Shown here: positions 41,989 to 55,674 of the stretch, in pieces
Numbering within the stretch: position 1 is the stretch's first letter
Layout: every line of letters begins with the position of its first letter
NCBI RefSeq assembly: GCF_008180415.1
Contig: NZ_VTEI01000009.1
Span: 62,001 to 126,000 of the forward strand
Length of the DNA stretch: 64,000 bases
Source of the DNA: Rossellomorea vietnamensis
GTDB taxonomy: Bacteria; Bacillota; Bacilli; Bacillales; Bacillaceae_B
Direction of reading: 5' to 3'
Notes under the pieces: generated by a model
Databases searched by the model: none
What the model was told of the DNA's origin: nothing
Seen by the model: only the letters and a program-made list of their open reading frames with translations
Program-made: the position numbers and the translations under genes

Positions 41989-42936
41989 ATGTCGTTTGCT
42001 TCAGTGACAAAAAAAGAGTTAACCAATCTCGATTTGAAAGATTGCTGCTCGAAGGCGGAACTATCCGCTCTTATCAGGATGAATGGTTCACTATCCTTTG
42101 CCAACAAATCCCTGATCGTCAATATCCAGACGGAAAATGCAGCAATCGCAAGACGGATTTACTCTTTGATCAAGAAGAATTTCGATACGCCAGTGGAACT
42201 GCTGGTCCGCAAGAAAATGCGGCTGAAAAAGAATAATGTGTATATCGTACGATTGAATGAAGACACAAAGGAAATCCTCGAAGACCTTCATATTCTTGGA
42301 GAGGGATTCACCATCATCCATGATATCTCTGCACAGCTTGTCCAAAAAAAATGCTGCCGCCGCTCGTATCTTCGTGGCGCCTTCCTGGCTGGAGGATCAG
42401 TCAATAATCCTGAAACCTCATCCTATCACTTGGAAATTTTCTCCTTATATCAGGAGCATAACGAGGCACTTTCCGAACTGATGAACAGTTTCGGCTTGAA
42501 CAGCAAAACCTTGGAACGCAAAAAGGGATTCATCACATATCTTAAAGAGGCGGAAAAAATCACCGAATTCCTGAATGTGGTTGGTGCGCATGGTGCCTTA
42601 TTAAGATTTGAAGATGTGAGGATTGTAAGAGATATGAGGAATTCAGTCAACCGGCTTGTAAACTGTGAGACAGCGAACCTCAATAAAACAATAGGTGCTG
42701 CCCTAAGACAGGTTGAAAACATCCGGTATATCGAACAGACAGCGGGCCTTGGAATACTGCCCGACAAGCTCAGGGAAATCGCCGAGCTGAGAGTCACCTA
42801 TCAAGACGTTACTCTGAAAGAACTTGGGGAAATGGTTTCAGGGGGGAACATCAGCAAGTCAGGCATCAACCATAGACTCCGTAAAATAGATGATATCGCA
42901 GAAAAACTGCGTGCTGGTGATAGAATCAAACACTAA
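41989..42936 (+). CDS. whiA: WhiA sporulation/cell-division regulator
   Basis: This 315-residue protein has the WhiA arrangement: a degenerate LAGLIDADG-like N-terminal domain (about 20-190, with [16 protein letters not shown]) and a C-terminal helix-turn-helix (about 230-310, [22 protein letters not shown]). In bacilli it affects division and chromosome segregation; in actinomycetes it controls sporulation. The ribosome binding site GGGAGGTG lies at the edge of the family B array. crh follows 28 bp later. Confidence 0.94.
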   Translation: MSFASVTKKELTNLDLKDCCSKAELSALIRMNGSLSFANKSLIVNIQTENAAIARRIYSLIKKNFDTPVELLVRKKMRLKKNNVYIVRLNEDTKEILEDLHILGEGFTIIHDISAQLVQKKCCRRSYLRGAFLAGGSVNNPETSSYHLEIFSLYQEHNEALSELMNSFGLNSKTLERKKGFITYLKEAEKITEFLNVVGAHGALLRFEDVRIVRDMRNSVNRLVNCETANLNKTIGAALRQVENIRYIEQTAGLGILPDKLREIAELRVTYQDVTLKELGEMVSGGNISKSGINHRLRKIDDIAEKLRAGDRIKH

Positions 42937-42964
42937 CTAAATATGAACAAAGGGGAGAAGGAGC

Positions 42965-43222
42965 ATGTTTGAACAAAAAGTAGAGGTAAAATTAAAAACC
43001 GGCCTGCAAGCCCGCCCGGCAGCTTTATTCGTACAGGAAGCCAACCGCTTTTCATCAGAGGTTTTCCTAGAAAGGAACGGTAAGAAAGTCAACGCCAAAA
43101 GCATCATGGGATTGATGAGCCTTGCCGTAAGTTCCGGAACTGAAATCAGCTTGATCGCTGACGGTTCAGACGAAGAAGAAGCTGTAAAACACCTCGCTCA
43201 ATTTGTACAGAAAGAAAGCTGA
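42965..43222 (+). CDS. crh: Catabolite-repression HPr-like protein Crh
   Basis: This 85-residue HPr homologue has glutamine at position 15 (TGLQARPAA) in place of the PTS phosphohistidine, but keeps the regulatory Ser46 (NAKSIMGLM). It therefore cannot act in sugar phosphotransfer and works as a CcpA corepressor when HprK phosphorylates Ser46. HprK is encoded in this window. A terminator follows. Confidence 0.95.
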   Translation: MFEQKVEVKLKTGLQARPAALFVQEANRFSSEVFLERNGKKVNAKSIMGLMSLAVSSGTEISLIADGSDEEEAVKHLAQFVQKES

Positions 43223-43227
43223 TTAGG

Positions 43228-43266
43228 AGAACCCGCCCTTTTTATAGGTTGGGTTCTTTATTTTTG
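43228..43266 (+). terminator. Terminator of crh
   Basis: AGAACCCGCC pairs with GGTTGGGTTCT (one bulge) and is followed by TTATTTTT. Confidence 0.82.
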
Positions 43267-43311
43267 AGAGCATGCGTGCTGCTGCGGTGGATTGCTGTTA
43301 TGGAAGTCTTG

Positions 43312-43429
43312 CTATCAACGATAATGGAGATCCTATCAACGAAATCGCTTGTCCTATCGCCGAAATGGCAGTTCTATCAACGATTTCCGTACTCCTATCG
43401 ACGAAAACCTAAAGTCTATCAACGAACCG
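43312..43429. repeat. 21-bp phased repeats (CTATCAACGA type)
   Basis: Six occurrences of CTATCAACGA or close variants (CTATCGCCGA, CTATCGACGA) are spaced 20-21 bp apart, with unrelated sequence between them. The reverse complement matches the TTGATAGA repeats at 55343-55660. The array lies between convergent crh and clpP. Confidence 0.85.
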
Positions 43430-43580
43430 CAACTACTTAATGAACCTTTAATAGATCAAACCATCGTTTGTCCCCCAGCCGAGCTGGGGCTTCTGACAGC
43501 TTGCCTGCTGGAAAGAAGCGGAAGCGGTCACTTGTGAATGAAAGATCATCGTATTTAGCCCAGTAAGAAAATGAACAAAG

Positions 43581-43613
43581 AAAAAAAGAGCACCCGAGTT
43601 AACGGATGCTCTT
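43581..43613 (-). terminator. Terminator of clpP
   Basis: On the minus strand AGAGCATCCG and CGGGTGCTCT pair around TTAACT and run into seven Ts. Confidence 0.9.
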
Positions 43614-43623
43614 CAAAACTTGA

Positions 43624-44223
43624 TTATTTATTTTCATTCATATCATTTCTTGTGATGATGCGGTCAATCAAACCGTACTCAAGCGCTCTTTCAGCTGTCA
43701 TGAAGTTGTCGCGGTCTGTATCTCTTGAAACCACTTCTAGAGACTGGCCAGTGCGGTCAGCAAGGATTTGGTTAAGCTTTTCACGCAAGAACAAGATGCG
43801 TTTTGCAGCGATTTCGATTTCTGTTGCTTGACCTTGTGCTCCTCCAAGCGGCTGATGGATCATGACTTCAGCATTTGGAAGGGCGAGGCGTTTGCCTTTC
43901 GCACCTGCAGCAAGCAGGAATGCACCCATGGATGCGGCCATACCGATACAGATCGTTTGTACATCAGGCTTGATGTATTGGATTGTATCGTAGATAGCCA
44001 TACCAGCAGTGATGCTGCCGCCAGGGCTGTTGATGTAGATGGAAATATCCTTTTCAGGGTTTTCTGATTCTAGGAATAGCAATTGCGCAACGATGGAGTT
44101 GGCAACATTATCATCAATGCCGCTTCCCAGCATGATAACGCGGTCTTTCAGCAGGCGGGAATAAATATCATACGCACGCTCGCCGCGGTTTGTTTGTTCA
44201 ATAACTGTCGGAATTAAGTTCAT
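43624..44223 (-). CDS. clpP: ATP-dependent Clp protease proteolytic subunit
   Basis: This 199-residue serine protease forms the two-ring ClpP chamber used with ClpC, ClpX or ClpE. The catalytic triad is Ser98 (GMAASMGAF), His123 (MIHQPLGG) and Asp172. I start at ATG 44223 after AAGGAGGAAATAAG; an upstream in-frame start has no better signal. A CtsR operator overlaps its promoter. Confidence 0.97.
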   Translation of the reverse strand: MNLIPTVIEQTNRGERAYDIYSRLLKDRVIMLGSGIDDNVANSIVAQLLFLESENPEKDISIYINSPGGSITAGMAIYDTIQYIKPDVQTICIGMAASMGAFLLAAGAKGKRLALPNAEVMIHQPLGGAQGQATEIEIAAKRILFLREKLNQILADRTGQSLEVVSRDTDRDNFMTAERALEYGLIDRIITRNDMNENK

Positions 44224-44286
44224 CTTATTTCCTCCTTCGATCAATTAATGTTATGTTTGAAACATACAAATACTTTATGTACTGAT

Positions 44287-44317
44287 ATAATACACCAGTT
44301 GGTCAATAAAGGTCAAA
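44287..44317 (-). promoter_or_regulatory. clpP promoter with CtsR operator
   Basis: GGTCAATAAAGGTCAAA (44301-44317, plus strand) is the CtsR heptad direct repeat. Read on the minus strand, TTGACC (44316-44311) and TATTAT (44292-44287) are 18 bp apart, so the operator covers the -35 box. Heat or protein stress should relieve CtsR repression. Confidence 0.9.
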
Positions 44318-44507
44318 CGATTCAACCTCCCAGGGCATAAAAATCCTTCGACAATCCTTTCTACATGATACCCATCCATTCCTTTTTTAAACTATGCTTG
44401 TTATTATTGAAAAATTATTGTTTGTTTCAGTTAACAAATAATTTCCGATGTGATTTCCGCTTCAGGTACCCGACTCCGCGGGGCGGGCGTTGAGCCTCCT
44501 CGACTGC

Positions 44508-44841
44508 ATAAAAAGCGAAAGCGGCCGTTCAGCGACGTACAGATTTTAGGGCTCTCGCATGAGATAAAGGAATCACGAAGAGCGTAAGCGATTCGATGAT
44601 GACTTATCTATATAAAGTGGAATGGCCCCGCTCAGCGGCGTACGGACTGGACTGACTCCGCATGAGATAAAGGAAACACAACGAACATAGTGAGTTGATG
44701 TTGACTTATCGCAAGGAGGAGGCAGGGAAGTACGCTAGCCGCCTTAGGCCATGCAGCTAGATTAGCAAGGAGAGAGACCGAAATCTGCTAGTCGCTAAGT
44801 CCGTTCCAGTGGGTACGGACCCACGGCCGCTGGAGCTGGAT
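44508..44841 (-). mobile_element. 334-bp composite element related to family B
   Basis: It has family B type ends (ATAAAAAGCG and CTGGAGCTGGAT) and shares the GTGGGTACGGAC module with the long units at 38.5 kb. The interior holds two related subunits, each with GCATGAGATAAAGGAA and a GACTTATC block. No open reading frame of interest is seen. Confidence 0.75.
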
Positions 44842-44849
44842 TCGCCTGT

Positions 44850-44972
44850 ATAAAAAGTGGAAGCGCCCTGATTAGACCCGACAGGCAAATGTTCCAAAGA
44901 GAAAAAAAGCGGTCTTTCCTTTTATTCTCTTGGGGTTATTTGACCCAGAGGGGCTGGGCGCTGCAACTGGAT
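44850..44972 (-). mobile_element. 123-bp MITE-like element (family B), minus orientation
   Basis: Exactly 123 bp separate ATAAAAAGTGGAAGCGCC and GCGCTGCAACTGGAT ends. The flanking triplets TGT and TGG agree at two of three positions, so a target duplication is only suggestive here. Confidence 0.82.
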
Positions 44973-45343
44973 TGGGGGTATCACCTGTCCCGCTAGTCCC
45001 GCAGGAGGTCGGGTACCTTCCGCTCCAATCATACTAATATCATTGTTGTTAAAAAGCGTTAGTAACTAAACAGTGGGTAGCAAACCTTATTTAGACCCTA
45101 GCCCCCCTCTCATAATCTCTATATCAACAGAGTATAACCTGACCTTGCAAACCGCTGTCCAATAATACTCAAATGATTGATTTCATTGTTGTTGGCAAAG
45201 ATTCATTTAGAGATTATTGGCAGTCAGGAGTAGGCAGCCTTGTTTTAATCTTTCACAATATCTTATCCTCCAATCCTCAAAACCTATTGCATTTCCACTG
45301 CTTCTGGACTATAATAAGATTTCGTACGCTTGTCGTACAGCTT

Positions 45344-45415
45344 GCCCTCGTGGTGCAACGGATAGCACGTAAGATTCCGGTTCTTAAAATGGGGGTTCGA
45401 TTCCCTCCGAGGGCG
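45344..45415 (+). tRNA. tRNA-Arg (anticodon CCG)
   Basis: The cloverleaf is clear. The acceptor GCCCTCG pairs with CGAGGGC, the D stem GTGC pairs with GCAC, and the anticodon stem TAAGA pairs with TCTTA around the loop TTCCGGT. The T arm is GGGGG-TTCGATT-CCCTC. The anticodon CCG reads CGG arginine codons. CCA is not encoded. A single tRNA-Arg near clpP matches the B. subtilis arrangement. Confidence 0.95.
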
Positions 45416-45422
45416 TTGCCAA

Positions 45423-45453
45423 GGCTCCTGCGCATTTGCGCGGGAGCTTTTTT
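45423..45453 (+). terminator. Terminator of tRNA-Arg
   Basis: GGCTCCTGCGC and GCGCGGGAGCT pair around ATTT and run into six Ts. Confidence 0.9.
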
Positions 45454-45537
45454 ACTGTCTATTCACAGAGCAAATCACGTGTAAAAATTAACGTTGCACT
45501 CTATACTAAAGGAGAATATAGATTTGGAGGGATTAAT

Positions 45538-46245
45538 ATGTTGCACATCGAAATGTGGACTGACTTCGCTTGACCATTCTGCTATATTGGCAAAAGGCGT
45601 CTGGAGGACGCCATTAAGCAGATTGACCATCCGATTGAAGTAACTTACAGATGCTTTGAATTGGATCCGACAGCAGAGCGTGATATAAATGAAAATATAT
45701 ATGAAAAACTGGCTAAGAAGTATGGCATGAGCATAGAGGCAGCCAAAGCCAATACTCAAAATATGGTGAATATGGCAAAAGAAGCTGGCTTAGACTATCA
45801 CATGGATACGATGGTACTGACCAATACGTTTGATGCTCACCGTTTGACAATGTATGCCAAAACCAAAGGCTTGATGAAAGAGATGACCGAGCGGATTTTA
45901 CATGCGTTATTTACTGAATCCAAACATATCGGTGATCACGAAACATTAACAGATCTAGCGGCAGAGGTAGGATTGGACCGTGAAGCAGTGGCTAAAATGC
46001 TTGCCAGCGATGAAATGGCGGATGAAGTCCGTGCTGATGAGAGGGCTGCCCAGCAGATTGGCGTATCTGGAGTTCCTTTCTATCTTATCGATAAAAAATA
46101 TGCATTAACAGGTGCCCAGCCAACTGAGGTATTTGTTCAAGCGCTGCAAAAAGTAATTGCAGAAAGCCAAATCACGGTATTGAACAGCGACAGCAGTGAC
46201 GGAGTTATCTGTGACGAAAGTGGCTGTGAGATTCCGAAAAAATAA
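45538..46245 (+). CDS. FrnE/DsbA-like oxidoreductase with in-frame UGA at the active-site cysteine (putative selenoprotein)
   Basis: Reading from ATG 45538 (6 bp after TTGGAGGG) gives 235 codons with one internal TGA at codon 12 (45571-45573). The sequence around it is MWTDFA-(TGA)-PFCYIGKRRLE, so the TGA replaces the first cysteine of the family's CPFC centre. The rest is intact: TNTFDAHRL (about 93-101), the cis-proline loop GVSGVPFYLI (about 177-186) and a C-terminal Cx4C pair CDESGC as in FrnE. No other frameshift or stop is seen. A two-tier hairpin follows the TGA at SECIS distance. It is either a UxxC selenoenzyme or a pseudogene created by one Cys-to-stop change. A downstream TTG start would lack the active site. 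Confidence 0.8.
45578..45622 (+). promoter_or_regulatory. Candidate bacterial SECIS element
   Basis: The inner stem is GGCGTC (45596-45601) with GACGCC (45607-45612) around the 5-nt loop TGGAG. The outer stem is TCTGCT (45578-45583) with AGCAGA (45617-45622). Both stems are perfect. The loop begins 28 nt after the UGA, within the usual 16-37 nt range for bacterial SECIS, and has a G within its first two bases. This is inference from geometry; the stems also encode family-typical residues. Confidence 0.55.
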
Positions 46246-46261
46246 CGGTTCTTTTATAAGA

Positions 46262-46306
46262 AGCCAGTTTCGTTTCTCTTAAAAGGAGAAACGGAGCTGG
46301 TTTTTC
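46262..46306 (+). terminator. Terminator of the FrnE-like gene
   Basis: GCCAG and CGTTTCTC on the left pair with GAGAAACG and GCTGG on the right across a small internal loop, followed by TTTTT. Confidence 0.85.
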
Positions 46307-46493
46307 ATTTGTTATTATTCCTGTTGGATACCGAAACCGCATGGCTTTATCTGCCTCACAATGAGTAAAAGTCCTCAGATTTATTCCTAAGGGTTCCAAC
46401 CCGCCTAACTCACATCTTTCTTCACTCAACCCTACTTATTTCCATACACTGAACCGGCTTTCTGTTGTAGAATAAAGGAAGGAGGGATCAGGA

Positions 46494-47780
46494 ATGAAGC
46501 TCAATACCGAATTATGGCAGGGGCAGTCATTGAAATTGAATATGACCCAGCAGCTGACACAGGCGATTGAATTGCTGCAATATTCCTCTCAGGAATTGAA
46601 TGCTTATTTGGAAAACAAAGCTTTGGAGAATCCGCTTCTTCAGCTTGAGCCTGTTTCCCATGAGGAACGGAAAAGAAGCCGTGAGAACAGCGGTATGGGT
46701 ATCGACTGGATTGAAGAAGTAGCAGTGCCTCAGTCTGCTCTTTGGGAGCACTTAATTTCGCAGTTTAACTTGAAAACGCTTACCAATGAGGATCGTAATA
46801 TACTGTCTCTTTTGGTCGACAGTATGGATGAAAACGGATATTTACCATCTAATGTAGACAGTATTTTTGATGAGGCAGATTTCCCTCGATATATAGAAAT
46901 GATTCATGGGTTGGAGCCGGCTGGAATCGGCGCGAGGAATTTGAAGGAATGCCTCCTGCTGCAAATTCGCAGGGATCCAGAAGCTCCTGAGCATGCCTAT
47001 GCCATTATAGATGAACACTTTGTAGACTTTTGTGAAAAAACGTGGAAGAAGATTGCGAATGAGAAGGGGATTTCTTTAGCTGACATCCAAGTGACCGCCG
47101 ATTATGTGAAGGCGCTTAATCCGCGTCCGGGTGCCAGGTTCTCGGTTGATCCCTCTCATTATATCCGCCCTGAAATGGTTGTCACCGCCAACAGGGATGG
47201 CCTGGATGTTGCTTTACTTCATGGAAATGTAATGAAAGTTTTATATAATAAAGGATATGAATCACTGATCTCTGCTTCGGAGGATGAAGAAGGTTTAAAG
47301 TTCCTCCGTGATAAACGACAGGAATTTCAGTGGATCCTCAGGATGCTGGATCAGCGCCGGTCTACTCTACTGAAAGTCGGCCGATCCCTGGTCGAAAGGC
47401 AGGAGGATTTTTTTAGGTTTGGACCGAAGAGGTTGAAACCTTTGACTCTAAGAGAAGTTGCGGAGACAATAGGGGTCCATGAATCCACCATCAGCAGGGC
47501 AGTCAGAGGGAAGTATATCGGTACTCCTTTTGGCACCTTTGAAATGAAAGCCCTGTTCGTGAGCGGTGTAGGAAAAGATGAAGATTCCTCATCGTCTGAG
47601 AGGGTCAAGGCGGAAATCATGAGTTTGGTAAATAAGGAAGATAAACAGAAGCCTTTATCAGACCAGGCAATTGCTGTGATGCTGAAGGAACACGGAATGA
47701 GCGTTTCGAGAAGAACCGTGGCAAAGTACAGGGACCAGTTGAATATTCCCTCATCTACAAGGAGAAAGAGATATGAATGA
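46494..47780 (+). CDS. rpoN: RNA polymerase sigma-54 factor
   Basis: This 428-residue sigma-54 (SigL in B. subtilis) has the Gln-rich region I (QGQSLKLNMTQQLTQAIELLQ, about 9-29), a core-binding domain, a helix-turn-helix (LREVAETIGVHESTISRAVRGKY) and the RpoN box SRRTVAKYR near the end. It needs AAA+ activators for transcription. The start follows AAGGAGGGA. The next gene overlaps it by 8 bp. Confidence 0.96.
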   Translation: MKLNTELWQGQSLKLNMTQQLTQAIELLQYSSQELNAYLENKALENPLLQLEPVSHEERKRSRENSGMGIDWIEEVAVPQSALWEHLISQFNLKTLTNEDRNILSLLVDSMDENGYLPSNVDSIFDEADFPRYIEMIHGLEPAGIGARNLKECLLLQIRRDPEAPEHAYAIIDEHFVDFCEKTWKKIANEKGISLADIQVTADYVKALNPRPGARFSVDPSHYIRPEMVVTANRDGLDVALLHGNVMKVLYNKGYESLISASEDEEGLKFLRDKRQEFQWILRMLDQRRSTLLKVGRSLVERQEDFFRFGPKRLKPLTLREVAETIGVHESTISRAVRGKYIGTPFGTFEMKALFVSGVGKDEDSSSSERVKAEIMSLVNKEDKQKPLSDQAIAVMLKEHGMSVSRRTVAKYRDQLNIPSSTRRKRYE

Positions 47781-48030
47781 AGAGACTTTACCCATTATTA
47801 CCTTTTATACGAGAAGCCGGTGCCCTCTATGCGAAGACGCCAAACTCATGCTCAATCTGATTAAAGATGATATACCTTTCGTTTTAAAAGAGTATGATAT
47901 CGATGAAAGTGACGAGCTGACAGAGCGGTTCGGATTGATGATTCCGGTTGTGGAAATAAACGGGGAAATCATCCAATATGGGCAAATTGATTATTTTACA
48001 ATTAGTAAACGGTTACATGAGAAATCTTGA
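47773..48030 (+). CDS. Glutaredoxin-like thiol-disulfide protein
   Basis: This 85-residue thioredoxin-fold protein has an N-terminal CPLC redox motif (about 18-21, TRSRCPLCEDAK) and the IPVVEINGE loop (about 57-65) carrying the cis-proline. It resembles the glutaredoxin/DUF836 group. Its start overlaps the rpoN stop, so it is translationally coupled. The redox partner is unknown. Confidence 0.85.
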   Translation: MNEETLPIITFYTRSRCPLCEDAKLMLNLIKDDIPFVLKEYDIDESDELTERFGLMIPVVEINGEIIQYGQIDYFTISKRLHEKS

Positions 48031-48107
48031 GTTTTAATAGTTGAATTTTCGTTCGTCCCTTGCTAAACTTAGCTTTGAAAGCAGGGATGAATTTTTTTTG
48101 CACTAAG

Positions 48108-48144
48108 TGGGACATAATATGTCTATGATGGACATAATGAGTCC
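48108..48144 (+). promoter_or_regulatory. CggR operator
   Basis: Two tandem half-palindromes, GGGACATAATATGTC (48109-48123) and TGGACATAATGAGTCC (48129-48144), match the GGGAC-N6-TGTC direct-repeat layout of CggR operators. They lie 28 bp before cggR. CggR should release the site when fructose-1,6-bisphosphate is high. Confidence 0.85.
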
Positions 48145-48171
48145 AGCTAAATAACTTTAAGGGGCTTTTCG

Positions 48172-49194
48172 ATGGAATCAATCATTGATATACAAAAACG
48201 ATTATTACCAGACCTGCTCCAGGTTATGCAAAAAAGACATCTCATTCTCAAATCGGTACGATTGATGCAGCCGGTCGGAAGAAGAAGCCTTGCCCATTCA
48301 CTCGGCATGACTGAAAGAGTCCTGAGAAGCGAAGTCGAATTTCTCAAAGACCAGGATCTGATTGAGATCAAATCATCAGGCATGATCATTACCACCGAGG
48401 GGGAGCTGCTGCTAAAGAAGACCGCTGACATGATGAGAGAGATCACAGGAATCGATTCTATGGAAAAGAAGTTGAAGTCTTTACTCAATCTTCATGAAGT
48501 TTTTATCGTTCCTGGGAATAGTGATGAGTCTCCCTGGGTAAAAGAAGAATTAGGCAGATCTGCGGAAGCGCGTATGAAAAATCTTCTGGATGGAGATAAT
48601 ATCATCGCGGTAACCGGAGGATCGACTATGGCGGCTGTGGCTGAAAAGCTGACGCCGGAATTCTCTGAAGACCAGGTGCTTTTCGTCCCGGCTAGAGGCG
48701 GAATTGGCGAGGATGTTAAAAACCAGGCCAATACGATCTGTGCCAAAATGGCGGAGAGGACAGGCGCCAAACATAAGGTGCTGTATGTCCCGGATCAGGT
48801 GAGTACAGAAGTGTACAAGTCTTTCATCAAAGAACCGGACATCAAGGACGTGCTGGGCCTGATCAAGTCTGCTCATATCGTGCTTCACGGAATTGGCGAT
48901 GCAGTCACAATGGCCGAGCGCAGAAGAACCAGTAAAGAGGTTTTTGATAGAATCCTTGCGGGGAAAGCGGTCGGGGAAGCATTTGGCTATTACTTCGACG
49001 AAGAAGGCGAGGTCGTACATAAAGTGACGACTGTAGGCTTGCAGCTGGAAGACCTGAAGGACAAATCGAACGTCATTGCGGTCGCTGGCGGCCGTTCAAA
49101 GGCGAAGGCCATAAGAGCCTACTTCAAAAGCGTCCCTCATTCGACGATCCTGATCACGGATGAAGGCGCGGCAAAAGAGCTTTTAAAAGGGTAA
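48172..49194 (+). CDS. cggR: Central glycolytic genes repressor
   Basis: This 340-residue SorC/DeoR-type repressor has an N-terminal winged helix (about 25-85, RRSLAHSLGMTERVLRSEVEFL) and a sugar-phosphate-binding domain (about 90-340, with VTGGSTMAAVAEKL and HGIGDAV). It autoregulates and represses the gapA operon; fructose-1,6-bisphosphate relieves repression. The operator lies directly upstream and gapA 53 bp downstream. Confidence 0.96.
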   Translation: MESIIDIQKRLLPDLLQVMQKRHLILKSVRLMQPVGRRSLAHSLGMTERVLRSEVEFLKDQDLIEIKSSGMIITTEGELLLKKTADMMREITGIDSMEKKLKSLLNLHEVFIVPGNSDESPWVKEELGRSAEARMKNLLDGDNIIAVTGGSTMAAVAEKLTPEFSEDQVLFVPARGGIGEDVKNQANTICAKMAERTGAKHKVLYVPDQVSTEVYKSFIKEPDIKDVLGLIKSAHIVLHGIGDAVTMAERRRTSKEVFDRILAGKAVGEAFGYYFDEEGEVVHKVTTVGLQLEDLKDKSNVIAVAGGRSKAKAIRAYFKSVPHSTILITDEGAAKELLKG

Positions 49195-49232
49195 TACCTT
49201 TTGAAATATAAAAATTTCCTTAACCATTCTAA

Positions 49233-50255
<1,023 letters not shown>

Positions 50256-50284
50256 GATATATTTTAAAAAGTGATATCCTAAAT

Positions 50285-50340
50285 GATGCAATGTGACATA
50301 ATTTATTGGGCAATTGTTGGATAAATTATGTCCCAGCATC
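50285..50340 (+). other. Long hairpin in the gapA-pgk gap
   Basis: GACATAATTTAT (50295-50306) and ATAAATTATGTC (50321-50332) form a perfect 12-bp stem, enclosed by GATGC (50285-50289) and GCATC (50336-50340). There is no T run, so it is more likely an mRNA-stabilising or processing structure than a terminator. The ACATAAT arms resemble CggR half-sites. Confidence 0.7.
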
Positions 50341-50362
50341 TATAATGAAATGGGATGAAGGG

Positions 50363-50393
50363 GAGCGGGGAGGATTCCCCGCTCTTCTTTTTT
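50363..50393 (+). terminator. Intrinsic terminator between gapA and pgk
   Basis: GAGCGGGGA and TCCCCGCTC form a 9-bp stem followed by TTCTTTTTT. It should limit readthrough from cggR-gapA into the rest of the glycolytic operon. Confidence 0.88.
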
Positions 50394-50442
50394 CAAATAA
50401 CGGGGTTAATTGTCCCGATTATCCAGAAGGAGGCCTTTTGAA

Positions 50443-55252
<4,810 letters not shown>

Positions 55253-55260
55253 TTTTGGTG

Positions 55261-55293
55261 AAAAATCCGTCCACTTTGTGGGCGGATTTTTTT
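55261..55293 (+). terminator. Terminator of eno
   Basis: AAAATCCGTCCA pairs with TGGGCGGATTTT around CTTTG, followed by more Ts. Confidence 0.9.
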
Positions 55294-55342
55294 GTTGTGC
55301 GGGGCTTAATCTAGAGGAGAGGGAATCGGAAAATGTCGAGTG

Positions 55343-55660
55343 GTCGATAGAAGGGGAAAAGTGGTTGATAGAACGCCAAAAGCGGTTGATAGAAAGATGA
55401 AACTGATTGATAGAGTGGCGCATTTGGTCGATAGAACCTAGCTACGCTATTTAGAAAAACATGTCCCCCTGAAATAGAAAGCGAAAACCCCGGCACCGGC
55501 CGGGGTTTTCAAATTTAAAAGAATTAGTTGAAAAGGGTAAGTGGTCGATAGAATGGCAAAAGTGGCTGATAGAACTCATAAAGCCGTTGATAGAAAGATG
55601 AAACTAGTTGATAGAGTGGCACATGTGGTTGATAGAACCTCCAGACCGGTTGATAGAGCG
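55343..55660. repeat. 21-bp phased repeats (GTTGATAGA type), two blocks
   Basis: Block 1 (55343-55439) and block 2 (55544-55660) each hold five to six GTTGATAGA or GTCGATAGA motifs every 21-22 bp. The blocks are partial duplicates: both contain GTTGATAGAAAGATGAAACT or a close match followed by a TTGATAGAGTGGC unit. A bidirectional terminator separates them. The complement matches the array at 43312-43429. Confidence 0.87.
55483..55510. terminator. Bidirectional terminator between repeat blocks
   Basis: GAAAACCCCGG and CCGGGGTTTTC form an 11-bp stem around CACCGG. It can serve fni on the minus strand or back up the eno terminator. Confidence 0.8.
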
Positions 55661-55674
55661 TAGTTTTACACTAT

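Larger units (their letters stand above)
44451..45029 (-). repeat. Family A repeat copy 4 (minus orientation), interrupted by two elements
   Basis: Outer parts carry the family A ends: GATTTCCGC and CCGACTCCGCGGGGCGGGCG on the left, and CCCGCTAGTCCCGCAGGAGG and CCGCTCCAAT on the right. The interior is replaced by a 334-bp composite element and a 123-bp element. Only about eight bases of family A lie between the two inserts. Confidence 0.85.

Noticed and set aside
45173..45484. 103-codon frame overlapping the tRNA-Arg gene
   Set aside because: It runs through the tRNA and its terminator and has no start signal.
45661..46245. Shorter FrnE-like protein starting at an internal TTG
   Set aside because: It would remove the entire active-site region, has no ribosome binding site, and ignores the well-placed ATG at 45538.
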